This document shows positions 7,030-14,582 of a stretch of DNA of 22,093 bases, piece by piece. Each line of letters opens with the position of its first letter. Position 1 is the stretch's first letter. A program made the translations under genes and the position numbers. The stretch covers positions 1 to 22,093 of the forward strand of contig CAZMGG010000096.1 in NCBI GenBank assembly GCA_964565715.1. Reading direction: 5' to 3'. Under the pieces are notes generated by a model, which was not told the origin of the DNA, searched no databases, and was given only the letters and a program-made list of their open reading frames with translations. This stretch comes from CAZMGG01 sp964565715. GTDB lineage: Bacteria; Planctomycetota; UBA1135; UBA2386.

Positions 7030-8988
7030 ATGAACACGATACGCCCGGCGCTGATCGCGCCCCTGCTGCTCCTGCTCGCCGCCACGGCGGCCCCCGCCCA
7101 GGACGCGGAACGGGCCGCCCACGGTGACGAGGCCAGCTCGCCCCAGGTCGCCTTCGAACAGAAGGGCAAGGACCACGTCCTGCGCCAGTACCAGCTCGGC
7201 TGCCTGTCGCACCTCTCGTACCTGCTGGTGTCCGGCCAGGACGCCGCGGTGATCGACCCGCAGCGCGACGTCGAGCACTACCTGCGGGACGCAGAGGCGC
7301 TCGGCGCCACCGTGCGCCACGTGCTGCTGACCCACAACCACGCCGATTTCGTCGCCGGCCACACCGAACTGCGCCACCGCACCGGCGCCGGGATCGCCAT
7401 CAGCGCCCTGGCCCAGGCGGAGTTCGAGCACCGCGCGCTGCGCGACGGCGACCGGGTGACCGTGGGCAAGGTGACCGTCGAGGCCTGGCAGACGCCGGGC
7501 CACACGCCGAACGCCATGACCTTCCTGGTGCGCGCGCCCGGCGCCGGCGCGGATCCCGCCTACGCGCTCACCGGCGACACCCTGTTCATCGGCGGCATCG
7601 GTCGGCCGGACCTGCTCGACGTGCCGCCGGCGGAACTGGCGTCGCAGTCGTTCGACTCGGTGCAGCGCCTGAAGACGCTGCCCGACGCCACGCTGGTGCT
7701 GCCGGCCCACGGCGCCGGCTCGCTGTGCGGCGCGCACCTGAGTCCCGAGACGACATCGACGATCGGCGCGGAGAAGCGCAGCAACCCGTACCTGCAGATC
7801 TCTAGCCGCGCGACGTTCGTCGCCAACGTGATCAGCCACCAGCCGGTGGCGCCGCAGTACTTTGCCCACAACGTCGAGATGAACCGGAAGGGGCCGCCGC
7901 TGGTCGAGAAGACCGCGACGCTGCCACTGGCGCTGACGCCAGCGCAGGCCAAGGCGGCGCTGGAAGGCGGCGCCTGGGTGGTGGACGTGCGTGACCAGCG
8001 CGAGTACGCCGCGGCCCACCTGGCCTCTGCGGTGAACGTCGCCCTGCGCGGCCGGCTCGACACCTGGACCGGCATCGTGGTGCCGTTCGGCAGCGACCTG
8101 CTGCTGGTCGGCGGCGACGAGGAGATCGCCGAGGGCGCGTTCCGCCTGCGCCGCATCGGCTACGACCGCATCGCCGGCCGGCTCGCACCAGACGCGGCGG
8201 CCTGGCGGCAGGCCGGTCTCGACGTGCGCACCAGCCGGCTGGTGACGTCGCAGGAACTGCACGAGCAGATGCGGGCCGGGAGGGAACCGATCGTGGTCGA
8301 CGTGCGCACCGCCGACGAGTACGCGGACCTGCGCATCGGCGAGGTCGGCAACATCCCGGTCACCGAGCACGTGCGGTTCGCGCAGACCCTCGACAAGGCG
8401 CAGCCGGTCCTGTTCCTGTGCAACAGCGCGTATCGCAGCAGCATGGCGGTGGGGCTGGCCGAACGGCAGGGCTTCACCGACGTGGCGTCGCTGGACGGCG
8501 GCATGGACGCCTGGCTCAGCGCCGGGCTGCCCGCAGTCGGCCGGCAGGCGCAGACGACCGCGGCTGCCGGCGGCATCGTGCTGCCCGAGCCGGTGGACCC
8601 GGCGCTGCTGGCGCGGGTGCTGCTGGACCAGCCGCAGACCTACGCGGTGCTGGACCTGCGGCCGGGCTGGCAGTTCGCCGAATGGCGCATCCCCGGCTCG
8701 GCGAACGTGACCCTCGACCAGCTCGAGGCGCGGATCGCCGCCCTGCCGACGGGCACCCGGATCGTGCTGGTGGACCGCGACGGCACGGTGGCCTTCGCCG
8801 CAGCCGGCGCGCTGCTGGCGCGGAACCCCGAGCGGACGCTGCGGGCGCTGCTCGGCGGCGTGCAGCGCTACTTCCGCGAGATCGAACTCGGCCAGTCGGG
8901 CGGCAGCGGCGCGCCGATGCCCACCGGGGCGGCTGCGCCGCCGGCCGCCGCCACGACCACCCCGAAGAAGCGCAGCGCCGGCTGCTGA
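7030..8988 (+). CDS. Periplasmic persulfide dioxygenase-like metallo-β-lactamase with three rhodanese modules
   Basis: A 652-aa protein with a signal peptide (MNTIRPALIAPLLLLLAATAAPAQD). The metallo-β-lactamase domain, about 50-280, has the ligands of ETHE1/CstB-type non-haem iron persulfide dioxygenases: THNHADF (H102, H104, D106), H158 in TPGH, D183 in TGD and H227 in PAH. Phe107 replaces the second-metal histidine, as is usual in CstB-like proteins. Three rhodanese modules follow at about 300-395, 403-503 and 520-622. Only the middle one has the catalytic cysteine (C464 in CNSAYRS); the others have GGDEE and DRDGT in that loop. The tail ends KKRSAGC. The predicted role is oxidation or transfer of sulfane sulfur from persulfides in the periplasm. 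The ATG at 7030 was chosen because it begins the signal peptide; an ATG at 7018 lies inside the palindrome. Confidence 0.88.
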   Translation: MNTIRPALIAPLLLLLAATAAPAQDAERAAHGDEASSPQVAFEQKGKDHVLRQYQLGCLSHLSYLLVSGQDAAVIDPQRDVEHYLRDAEALGATVRHVLLTHNHADFVAGHTELRHRTGAGIAISALAQAEFEHRALRDGDRVTVGKVTVEAWQTPGHTPNAMTFLVRAPGAGADPAYALTGDTLFIGGIGRPDLLDVPPAELASQSFDSVQRLKTLPDATLVLPAHGAGSLCGAHLSPETTSTIGAEKRSNPYLQISSRATFVANVISHQPVAPQYFAHNVEMNRKGPPLVEKTATLPLALTPAQAKAALEGGAWVVDVRDQREYAAAHLASAVNVALRGRLDTWTGIVVPFGSDLLLVGGDEEIAEGAFRLRRIGYDRIAGRLAPDAAAWRQAGLDVRTSRLVTSQELHEQMRAGREPIVVDVRTADEYADLRIGEVGNIPVTEHVRFAQTLDKAQPVLFLCNSAYRSSMAVGLAERQGFTDVASLDGGMDAWLSAGLPAVGRQAQTTAAAGGIVLPEPVDPALLARVLLDQPQTYAVLDLRPGWQFAEWRIPGSANVTLDQLEARIAALPTGTRIVLVDRDGTVAFAAAGALLARNPERTLRALLGGVQRYFREIELGQSGGSGAPMPTGAAAPPAAATTTPKKRSAGC

Positions 8989-8993
8989 GGAGG
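8988..8993 (+). promoter_or_regulatory. Strong ribosome-binding site of the first YeeE half
   Basis: AGGAGG begins on the last base of the preceding stop codon and lies four bases before the ATG at 8998. It fixes the start of the first YeeE/YedE gene. Confidence 0.75.
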
Positions 8994-8997
8994 AGCC

Positions 8998-9513
8998 ATG
9001 CAAGGCAGACCACAACCCTACTGGAATCCCTATCTCGCCGGCGCCGGCCTCGGCCTGCTGCTGCTGCTGTCGTTCCTCGTGCTGGGCACGGGGCTCGGCG
9101 CCAGCGGCGCCATCACCCGCATCGCCGCCGAGGGCGCCCACGCCGTGGCGCCGGCGGCGATCGAGAACAACGCCTACCTGAGCGGCTACTTCGACGCCGA
9201 TGGGCCGCTGCACTACTACCTGGTGTTCCTGCTGGCGGGCACGCTGCTCGGCGGCTTCCTGTCGGCGCTGGTGGCCCGCCGCGTGCGGCCCGGCGTCGAG
9301 CGGGGCCCGCGCATCGGTGCGGGCGGCCGCCTGCTGTTCGCGCTCGGCGGCGGCGCCCTGGTCGGACTCGGCAGCCGCTTCGCCATGGGCTGCACGTCGG
9401 GGCAGGCGCTGACCGGCGGCGCGCTCCTGCAGCTCGGCGGCTTCGTGTTCACGGCGGCGACGTTCGCCGCGGCGTTCCTCGCAGCACCGCTGGTGCGGAA
9501 GGAGTGGCGATGA
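8998..9513 (+). CDS. YeeE/YedE-family transporter, N-terminal half
   Basis: A 171-aa membrane protein with a helix at about 13-36 (YLAGAGLGLLLLLSFLVLG), another at about 73-93, and two more flanking the conserved motif GCTSGQALTG (C132). This is the N-terminal repeat of the YeeE/YedE (sulfur transport, PF04143) family. In full-length YeeE, conserved cysteines relay thiosulfate across the inner membrane. Here the transporter is split, and the second repeat is the next gene, overlapping by ATGA. The start is set by the strong AGGAGG. Sitting between a persulfide dioxygenase and a rhodanese protein, it most likely imports thiosulfate or another sulfane sulfur species. Confidence 0.9.
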   Translation: MQGRPQPYWNPYLAGAGLGLLLLLSFLVLGTGLGASGAITRIAAEGAHAVAPAAIENNAYLSGYFDADGPLHYYLVFLLAGTLLGGFLSALVARRVRPGVERGPRIGAGGRLLFALGGGALVGLGSRFAMGCTSGQALTGGALLQLGGFVFTAATFAAAFLAAPLVRKEWR

Positions 9514-10097
9514 ACCTCTGGGCAAGCGGACAGCTGGACACGCCGCTCGGCTTCGCCGCGGCGTTGTTGATCGGGCTCGGCTTCGGCTTCTGGCTCGAGC
9601 GGGCCGGCTTCGGCAGCAGCCGCAAGCTGACCGCGATCTTCTACTTCGAGGACTTCGCCGTGCTGAAGGTGATGTTCGCGGCGATGGTCACCGCGGCGCT
9701 GGGGCTGCAGGGCCTCGCCCTGCTCGGCGCCGTCGACCTCGCCTCGATCGCCCCGCCGGCCACCGCGGTCTGGCCGCAGGTCGTCGGCGGGCTCCTGTTC
9801 GGCGCGGGCTTCGTCGCCGGCGGCTGGTGCCCCGGCACCGCCTCGGTGGGGCTCGCCAGCGGCAGGCTCGACGCCCTGGTGTTCCTGCTGGGCGCAGGCC
9901 TGGGCTCGCTGCTGTTCGCCGGCATCGAGCCGGCGGTGCAGTCCTTCACCGCGCTCGGCCTCTGTGAGTCCTGCTCGGTCGCCGACCTGCTCGGGATCGC
10001 ACCCTGGCAGGCCGCCAGCGGGCTCGCCGTCATTGCCGGTCTCGCCTTCGTCGGCGCGACCTTCATCGAGAGACACAACCTGAGGAGTGCGTCGTGA
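9510..10097 (+). CDS. YeeE/YedE-family transporter, C-terminal half
   Basis: A 195-aa membrane protein and the second half of the split YeeE/YedE transporter. It opens with GFAAALLIGLGFGFWLERAGFGSSRKL, then the FYFEDFAVLKVMFAAMV segment typical of the family, and the conserved GGWCPGTASVG motif (C107). A further CESC pair (C152, C155) lies in a loop before the last helix. The ATG at 9510 overlaps the previous stop (ATGA), with AAGGAG five bases upstream. The two halves probably associate in the membrane and each supply one conserved cysteine. Confidence 0.9.
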   Translation: MNLWASGQLDTPLGFAAALLIGLGFGFWLERAGFGSSRKLTAIFYFEDFAVLKVMFAAMVTAALGLQGLALLGAVDLASIAPPATAVWPQVVGGLLFGAGFVAGGWCPGTASVGLASGRLDALVFLLGAGLGSLLFAGIEPAVQSFTALGLCESCSVADLLGIAPWQAASGLAVIAGLAFVGATFIERHNLRSAS

Positions 10098-11566
10098 CAG
10101 ACAATGAGACAGACAACGTGAACGAGAACCGGAACAACGGGCCGATCGTGGCGATCGGCGTCATGGTGGTGGCGGTGGTGGTGAGCCTCGTGCTCCTCGG
10201 CCGGGGCAGCACCCGCGCCGGCGAACGCGACCCGGCGCCGCTGCAGGCCATCGAACAGGGCCAGGATCACATCGAGCCGATGGCGCTGGCGATGGAGATC
10301 ATGGCCGCGCGCCCCGACTTCGCCCTGGTCGACGTGCGACCGGCGGACGAGTACGCGGCCTTCCACCTGCCGCGGGCCAGGAACCTGGACCTGCCCGCCC
10401 TGCTCGGCGCCGAGGGCGACCTGCTGTTCGCCGGCCATCCGCGCCTGGTGGTGCTCTACTCCAACGGTCCGGCCCACCCCGGCCAGGCCTGGCTCGAACT
10501 GCAGCGCCGCGGCCGCAGCAACGTCAAGGTGCTCGACGGCGGCCTCGACGCCTTCAAGACCGCGGTGCTCACCCCGATCTCGCTGCGCGGCGACGCCGCC
10601 ACCGAGGAGCAGAGCAAGGCCGAAGCGGCGGCCCTGGCCCTGCGCACGGCGTTCTTCCGCAAGGCCTCGGCGAAGAACCCGCTGCAGACCTGGGCCACCG
10701 ATCCGCCCGCGCTGACCGCACCGACGGTGGTCTCGCCGGCCTGGCTGCACGAACGCCTCGGCCGGGTGACGGTGGTGGACGCCCGCGAGAAGGCCGCGGA
10801 CTTCGCCGCCCTGCACGTGCCGGGCGCCCTGCACCTGCCGGCCGTGTCATTGCGCGAGAAGTTCCTCGACCGCGACATGATGCTGTTGCCGGCGCAGCAG
10901 CTGGCCACCCGCTTCGGCGAGCTCGGCATCGCCAATGAGGCGCCGGTGGTGATCTGCGCCGAGGAGAAGATGCAGGACGCGACCCTGCTGGCCCTGGCGT
11001 TCCTGCGGGTCGGCCACCGTTCCCTGGCGATCCTGGAAGGCGGGCTCCTGCGCTGGGCCGCCGAGCAGCGGCCGCTGATTGCCGATGCGACGCCGGCCCG
11101 TGCGCCGGCGACGTATCTGCCGGTGGCGGACGCCGACGACTTCACGATCACCGCGGATCAGCTCGCCGCCCGGCTCGGCAAGGACATCGCCGTGCTCGAT
11201 GTGCGGCCAGCGGACTTCTTCCGCGGCGACAAGTCCACCGAAGCTCGGCCGGGGCACATCCCCGGCGCGGTCAACCGGCTCTACAGCCAGGACCTGACGC
11301 GCACCGACGACGGGCACTACTGGCGCCCGAAGGCCGAACTGGCGGCGGACTACGCGGCGCTGGGCCTCGATCCCGCGGCGCCGGTGGCGGTGTCGTGCCG
11401 CACCGGCCACACGGCGAGCGAGTCGTTCTTCGTGCTGCGGTACCTGCTCGGCTACCGTCAGGCGAAGTGGTTCAACGGCTCCTGGACCGAATGGGCGGCG
11501 CGCAGCGAGCTGCCGGCAGAACTGGGCGATGGCAGGGAAGGCAAGGGCGAGCAGCATGGCAAGTGA
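10094..11566 (+). CDS. Membrane-anchored protein with three rhodanese (sulfurtransferase) modules
   Basis: A 490-aa protein with a GTG start that overlaps the previous stop (GTGA) and has GAGGAG six bases upstream. A single N-terminal membrane helix at about 17-36 follows a short Asn/Asp-rich tail, so the bulk is probably periplasmic. Rhodanese module 1 (about 60-160) has Ser123 in place of the catalytic cysteine (LYSNGP). Module 2 (about 210-330) has C288 in ICAEEKMQ. Module 3 (about 350-470) has C435 in SCRTGHTASES and the GSWTEWA ending of thiosulfate/3-mercaptopyruvate sulfurtransferases. Modules 2 and 3 together resemble a full TST. It likely moves sulfane sulfur delivered by, or prepared for, the YeeE halves and the persulfide dioxygenase in the same operon. 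The C-terminal end overlaps the ArsR gene. Confidence 0.87.
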   Translation: MTDNETDNVNENRNNGPIVAIGVMVVAVVVSLVLLGRGSTRAGERDPAPLQAIEQGQDHIEPMALAMEIMAARPDFALVDVRPADEYAAFHLPRARNLDLPALLGAEGDLLFAGHPRLVVLYSNGPAHPGQAWLELQRRGRSNVKVLDGGLDAFKTAVLTPISLRGDAATEEQSKAEAAALALRTAFFRKASAKNPLQTWATDPPALTAPTVVSPAWLHERLGRVTVVDAREKAADFAALHVPGALHLPAVSLREKFLDRDMMLLPAQQLATRFGELGIANEAPVVICAEEKMQDATLLALAFLRVGHRSLAILEGGLLRWAAEQRPLIADATPARAPATYLPVADADDFTITADQLAARLGKDIAVLDVRPADFFRGDKSTEARPGHIPGAVNRLYSQDLTRTDDGHYWRPKAELAADYAALGLDPAAPVAVSCRTGHTASESFFVLRYLLGYRQAKWFNGSWTEWAARSELPAELGDGREGKGEQHGK

Positions 11567-11909
11567 TCACCCGGCCATGACCGAGGCGATGCTGGTGAAG
11601 GTCGCCGAGCAGTTCAAGGCGCTCGGCGAGCCTTCGCGGCTGCGGCTGATGAATCTCCTGTTCGAGGGCGAGACGACGGTGGGCGACCTGGTGCAGCGTT
11701 CCGGCCTGTCGCTGGCCAACGTCAGCAAGCAGCTCGGCCTGCTGCACCAGGTGGGTTGGGTCGATCGCCGCAAGGAGGGCCTGACCGTGGTGTACTCGCT
11801 GGCGGATGGCCGCACCCGGCAGCTCTGCGACCTGATGTGCCGCCGCGTGCAGGAGCGCGCCGCCGCGGCCGCGGAACTGGCGGCGCCCGCCCGCCGGCGC
11901 CGGCGGTAG
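11556..11909 (+). CDS. ArsR/SmtB-family repressor of the sulfur operon
   Basis: A 117-aa winged-helix protein with an ArsR core: FKALGEPSRLRLMNLLFEGE, TTVGDLVQRSGLSLANVSKQLGLL as helix-turn-helix, and the wing WVDRRKEGLTVVYSL. Two cysteines, C91 and C95 (QLCDLMC), lie in the last helix, where thiol-reactive and metal-sensing ArsR proteins often have ligands. The α2 cysteine used by SqrR/BigR is absent, so any persulfide sensing would differ from that pair. The ATG at 11556 was chosen; ATGs at 11529 and 11577 are possible. It overlaps the end of the rhodanese gene by 11 bp, so it is co-transcribed and likely autoregulated through the 18-bp palindrome. The tail is Arg-rich. Confidence 0.85.
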   Translation: MASDHPAMTEAMLVKVAEQFKALGEPSRLRLMNLLFEGETTVGDLVQRSGLSLANVSKQLGLLHQVGWVDRRKEGLTVVYSLADGRTRQLCDLMCRRVQERAAAAAELAAPARRRRR

Positions 11910-11971
11910 TCCGGGTCGCACCGGGGATTTCTCCGGCGGGCGCGTAACCGGGAACCGTTTCGGGCCCACAG

Positions 11972-11992
11972 AGGTGCAGGAGCGCTGCACCT
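11972..11992 (+). terminator. 8-bp hairpin after the sulfur operon (weak terminator or remnant)
   Basis: AGGTGCAG and CTGCACCT form a perfect 8-bp stem around a 5-base loop (GAGCG). It lies 63 bp after the ArsR stop codon and spans the GTG at 11974 that could start the Rpn-like gene. Only two Ts follow directly, so intrinsic termination would be weak. Confidence 0.35.
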
Positions 11993-12873
11993 TGGACCCG
12001 CCGCCCCACGACGGACTCTTCACGGACATGCAGTTCCGTGTGCGGATCGGCGGCCGCCGGGCCCGCGTGCTGCTGCTGGTCGAGCACCGCTCGGCCGTCC
12101 GGCGCTTCACAGCCCTGGATCTGCTGCGCTACACCGTGCGCATCTGGGAGCGCTGCCGGCGTGACCACCCGAAGGCCCGATCCCTGCCGCCGGTGATCCC
12201 GGTGGTCATCCATCACGGCGGCAGCGCGTGGAGCGCGCCGCGTTCGATCCAGCCGTTGCTCGACCTCGCGGGACAGTCGGCCGATGTCGTGCGCGAACTG
12301 CGCCGCCTCCAGCCCCGGTTCCGCTTCCTGCTCGACGACCTGGGACAGCACCCCGAGGCCGACCTGCGCCGGCGCAGCCTGTCGGCCATGGCCCAGGCGA
12401 CGGTGCTGTTCCTGCGCTACCTGCCCCGGCCGCGAACCAGCGACGTGATCGAGGCCATGCGCCGGTGGCAGGACCTGCTCCGTGGCGTGCTGGCCATGCC
12501 CGACGGACAGGAGGCGCTCGGCGCGCTACTGTATTACCTGTTGATGGCTGGCAAGATCGACCGTGGCCGACTGCGGATCGTGCTGGCCGAGGTCGCCGGA
12601 CCCGAAGCGGAGCGAGCACTCATGAGCACCGGTGAGAAGATGATGCGGCGCGCGGAAGCGCGAGGTGAAGCGCGAGGTGAAGCGCGTGGTGAAGCGCGTG
12701 GGCTGGTCAAGGGCCGGGCCGAGATGCTGTTGCGTCAGTTGCGCGCCCGCTTCGGTGAGTTGCCTTCGGCCGTGGTGGTCCAGGTGCAGGGCGCCGCCGT
12801 CGCCGAACTGGATGCCTGGGCGGACGCCGTCTTGACCGCTCGGACCCTGGGCGACGTGTTCGGGCCGGACTGA
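11974..12873 (+). pseudogene. Rpn/YhgA-like PD-(D/E)XK nuclease, probably 5'-truncated
   Basis: The frame encodes up to 299 aa of the Rpn/transposase_31 (YhgA-like) family of recombination-promoting nucleases. Recognisable parts are FTDMQFRVRIGGRR..VLLLVEHRS (D18, E37 of the nuclease core), TALDLLRYTVRIWER, LPPVIPVVIHHGGSAWSAPR, and the C-terminal EARG repeats, LRQLRARFG and WADAVLTARTLGDVF. Full-length relatives start about 50-60 residues earlier with a PHDALFK-type motif and a helical segment. Here the reading frame upstream of D18 looks unrelated, and the only starts are the GTG at 11974, inside a hairpin, or the ATG at 12028, which would lose the core aspartate. The EHQS motif has also become EHRS. 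I therefore call it a likely degraded copy, though a short functional protein cannot be ruled out. Confidence 0.6.
12655..12702 (+). repeat. Four tandem 12-bp repeats encoding EARG
   Basis: The unit GAAGCGCGAGGT occurs twice exactly, then as GAAGCGCGTGGT and GAAGCGCGTGGG. It encodes four EARG repeats (residues 228-243) in the linker before the C-terminal domain of the Rpn-like protein. Because the unit is a multiple of three, slippage changes the length of the linker but not the frame. Confidence 0.9.
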
Positions 12874-12896
12874 GATCGGTACCCACCGCCACGCCC

Positions 12897-14552
12897 ATGT
12901 CGCCGCGCCGATCGACGCTCCGGATCGTCACCGTCGCGGTCTCGGTGGCCATGGCTCTGGCCCTGGCGGAGGTCGCCCTGTGGCTGGCCGGGATGCCGCG
13001 CCAGGACGTCCAGATCCTCGGCTTCGAGGAAGGCGACATCTTCCGCGCCGACAGCCATCTGTTCTGGCGGCTGCGTGAGGACGCGCCCGGGCTCGAGGTC
13101 AACCGCCTGGGTCTGCGGGGTCACCTGGGCGACGCCCCGGCCCTGCCGAGCGACTTCCGCATCGCCTGCGTCGGTGACTCGTCGACCTTCGGCATCCACC
13201 TGCCGCAGCACCTGGTCTGGGGCATGCAGCTCGAGCAGATCCTGCAGGAACGCCTTCCCGATCGCCGTGTCGCGTCGATCCTGGCCGCACTGCCGGGCTG
13301 GACGACCCTGCAGAACCGCAGGCTGTACGAGCGCGACATCGCCGGGCTGGCCCCGACCCTGACCGTGCTCTACGTCGGCGCCTGGAACGACCTGGTCGCC
13401 ACGGTCGATGTCGGCGACGCCCAGCGCAACCGCGGCCCGCGGCTGCTGCGATTGCTCGCCCGGGCGACCGCCGACACCGATGAGATCCGGCGCCGCTTCC
13501 TGGGCGGCGATGAGGCCCCGCGCGGTCGCCGCGTGCCGCTGCCCGAGTTCGGCGACAACGTCGCGGCCATCATCGACCGCGCGCGATCGGCCGGCGGTGC
13601 CGTGATCGCCATCCTGCCACCGGTGCCGGCCGCCACCCGCGAGCGCTTTCCGAGCATCGCCAGCTACCAGGGCCGGCTCCGCCAGATCCTCGACGATCGT
13701 CGTGTCCCCTGGATCGACGGCACGGCGTTGCTCGCCGATGTCGAGCGCGGCATCGACGGGCCCTTCGCCAAGCCGCCGGGCCAGGATTCGCTCTGCTACC
13801 ACGATTGGATCCATCCATCTGCCTTCGGTCATCGAGTGCTGGCCCAGGCGCTGGTCGATCTGCTGGAACAGCGGGGCCTGCTGCCGGCCGCCGCGGCCGG
13901 CGAGTGGCGGCCGGTCGTCGAGAGGGTCGAGCCGCAGGTTCTGCCGGCGCTGGAGGGCGGTGCCCTGCGGTTGTCCGGCGCGGGACTCGACGGCGTCGAG
14001 CGTGTCCGGATCGCGCAGCAAACGCTGGTGTCCCGCGAGCGCACGTCCGATCATGTGGTCGCGGATCTCCCGGCCGGTCTCCCGCCCGGTGTGCATGCAA
14101 TCGAACTGCTTGGCCCAGGCGGCCGCATGTTGGTGGAACAATCGATCGAAGTGGCGGCTCCGCGCCTCGACCTCGCGGCGGCGATCCACGGCAATGACAT
14201 TGAGATCCGCGCCGACGGCGACGGTCCCGCGGGCTGGCAGGTGCTGCTCTGGTTCGCCACCGAGCGCGCCATGAAGCCAGTGAGCACGCGCGCGGGCGCG
14301 TTCGGGCTGCCGGGGATCGAGAACAGCCGGCCGCCGGGCCGGCCCGAGCTGCCGGTGCGTTTCGATCTGATGCCATGGCCAGCGGTGCTCGGCAGCGTGG
14401 GGGCAGATGGGGCGTATGGGGTCCGGCAGACGTTCACGGCTGGTGCGCTTCCAGGTGTGCGTCGGATCGTGGCCCAGGCCATCCTGTTCGATCCCCGCGA
14501 ACTCGAGAGTGGGCTGCTGAGCATGGTCGGCGAGGTCGGGTTGGCACGCTGA
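12897..14552 (+). CDS. Membrane-anchored SGNH/GDSL-family hydrolase with C-terminal β domain
   Basis: A 551-aa protein with an N-terminal signal anchor at about 8-31. The SGNH catalytic blocks are all present: GDSSTFG (S95), G134 in LPGWTT, GAWND (N164), and HDWIHPSAFGH (D303, H306). These enzymes are serine esterases or acyl-hydrolases; members anchored at the envelope often modify acylated glycans. From about 330 a separate region follows: a TIG/IPT-like β-sandwich (ALRLSGAGLDGVERVRI ... LPPGVHAIELLGPGGR), then a C-terminal segment ending in YGVRQTFTAGALPG and AQAILFDPRELESG that I do not recognise. The ATG at 12897 lies 23 bp after the Rpn-like stop and has no clear ribosome site. The substrate cannot be inferred. 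The TMTC-like glycosyltransferase two genes on makes a glycan link possible. Confidence 0.8.
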   Translation: MSPRRSTLRIVTVAVSVAMALALAEVALWLAGMPRQDVQILGFEEGDIFRADSHLFWRLREDAPGLEVNRLGLRGHLGDAPALPSDFRIACVGDSSTFGIHLPQHLVWGMQLEQILQERLPDRRVASILAALPGWTTLQNRRLYERDIAGLAPTLTVLYVGAWNDLVATVDVGDAQRNRGPRLLRLLARATADTDEIRRRFLGGDEAPRGRRVPLPEFGDNVAAIIDRARSAGGAVIAILPPVPAATRERFPSIASYQGRLRQILDDRRVPWIDGTALLADVERGIDGPFAKPPGQDSLCYHDWIHPSAFGHRVLAQALVDLLEQRGLLPAAAAGEWRPVVERVEPQVLPALEGGALRLSGAGLDGVERVRIAQQTLVSRERTSDHVVADLPAGLPPGVHAIELLGPGGRMLVEQSIEVAAPRLDLAAAIHGNDIEIRADGDGPAGWQVLLWFATERAMKPVSTRAGAFGLPGIENSRPPGRPELPVRFDLMPWPAVLGSVGADGAYGVRQTFTAGALPGVRRIVAQAILFDPRELESGLLSMVGEVGLAR

Positions 14553-14571
14553 CCGCGGGCGCGGGTATCGT
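14541..14571 (+). promoter_or_regulatory. Possible promoter of the TPR/redoxin gene
   Basis: TTGGCA at 14541-14546 and TATCGT at 14566-14571 lie 19 bp apart, overlapping the end of the SGNH gene. The predicted transcription start near 14578 would leave about five bases before the ATG at 14583, which has no Shine-Dalgarno sequence. The spacing is longer than ideal, so support is weak. Confidence 0.25.
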
Positions 14572-14582
14572 GGCGCGCCGCC

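Noticed and set aside
6391..9525. 1044-codon open frame on the minus strand opposite the TOPRIM-like, dioxygenase and YeeE genes
   Set aside because: The plus-strand genes have signal peptides, catalytic motifs and ribosome sites; this frame has none of these.
11974..12873. Rpn-like gene as evidence of an active transposon
   Set aside because: No inverted terminal repeats, target duplications or other transposase genes are visible around it. The family name reflects history, not insertion-sequence structure.
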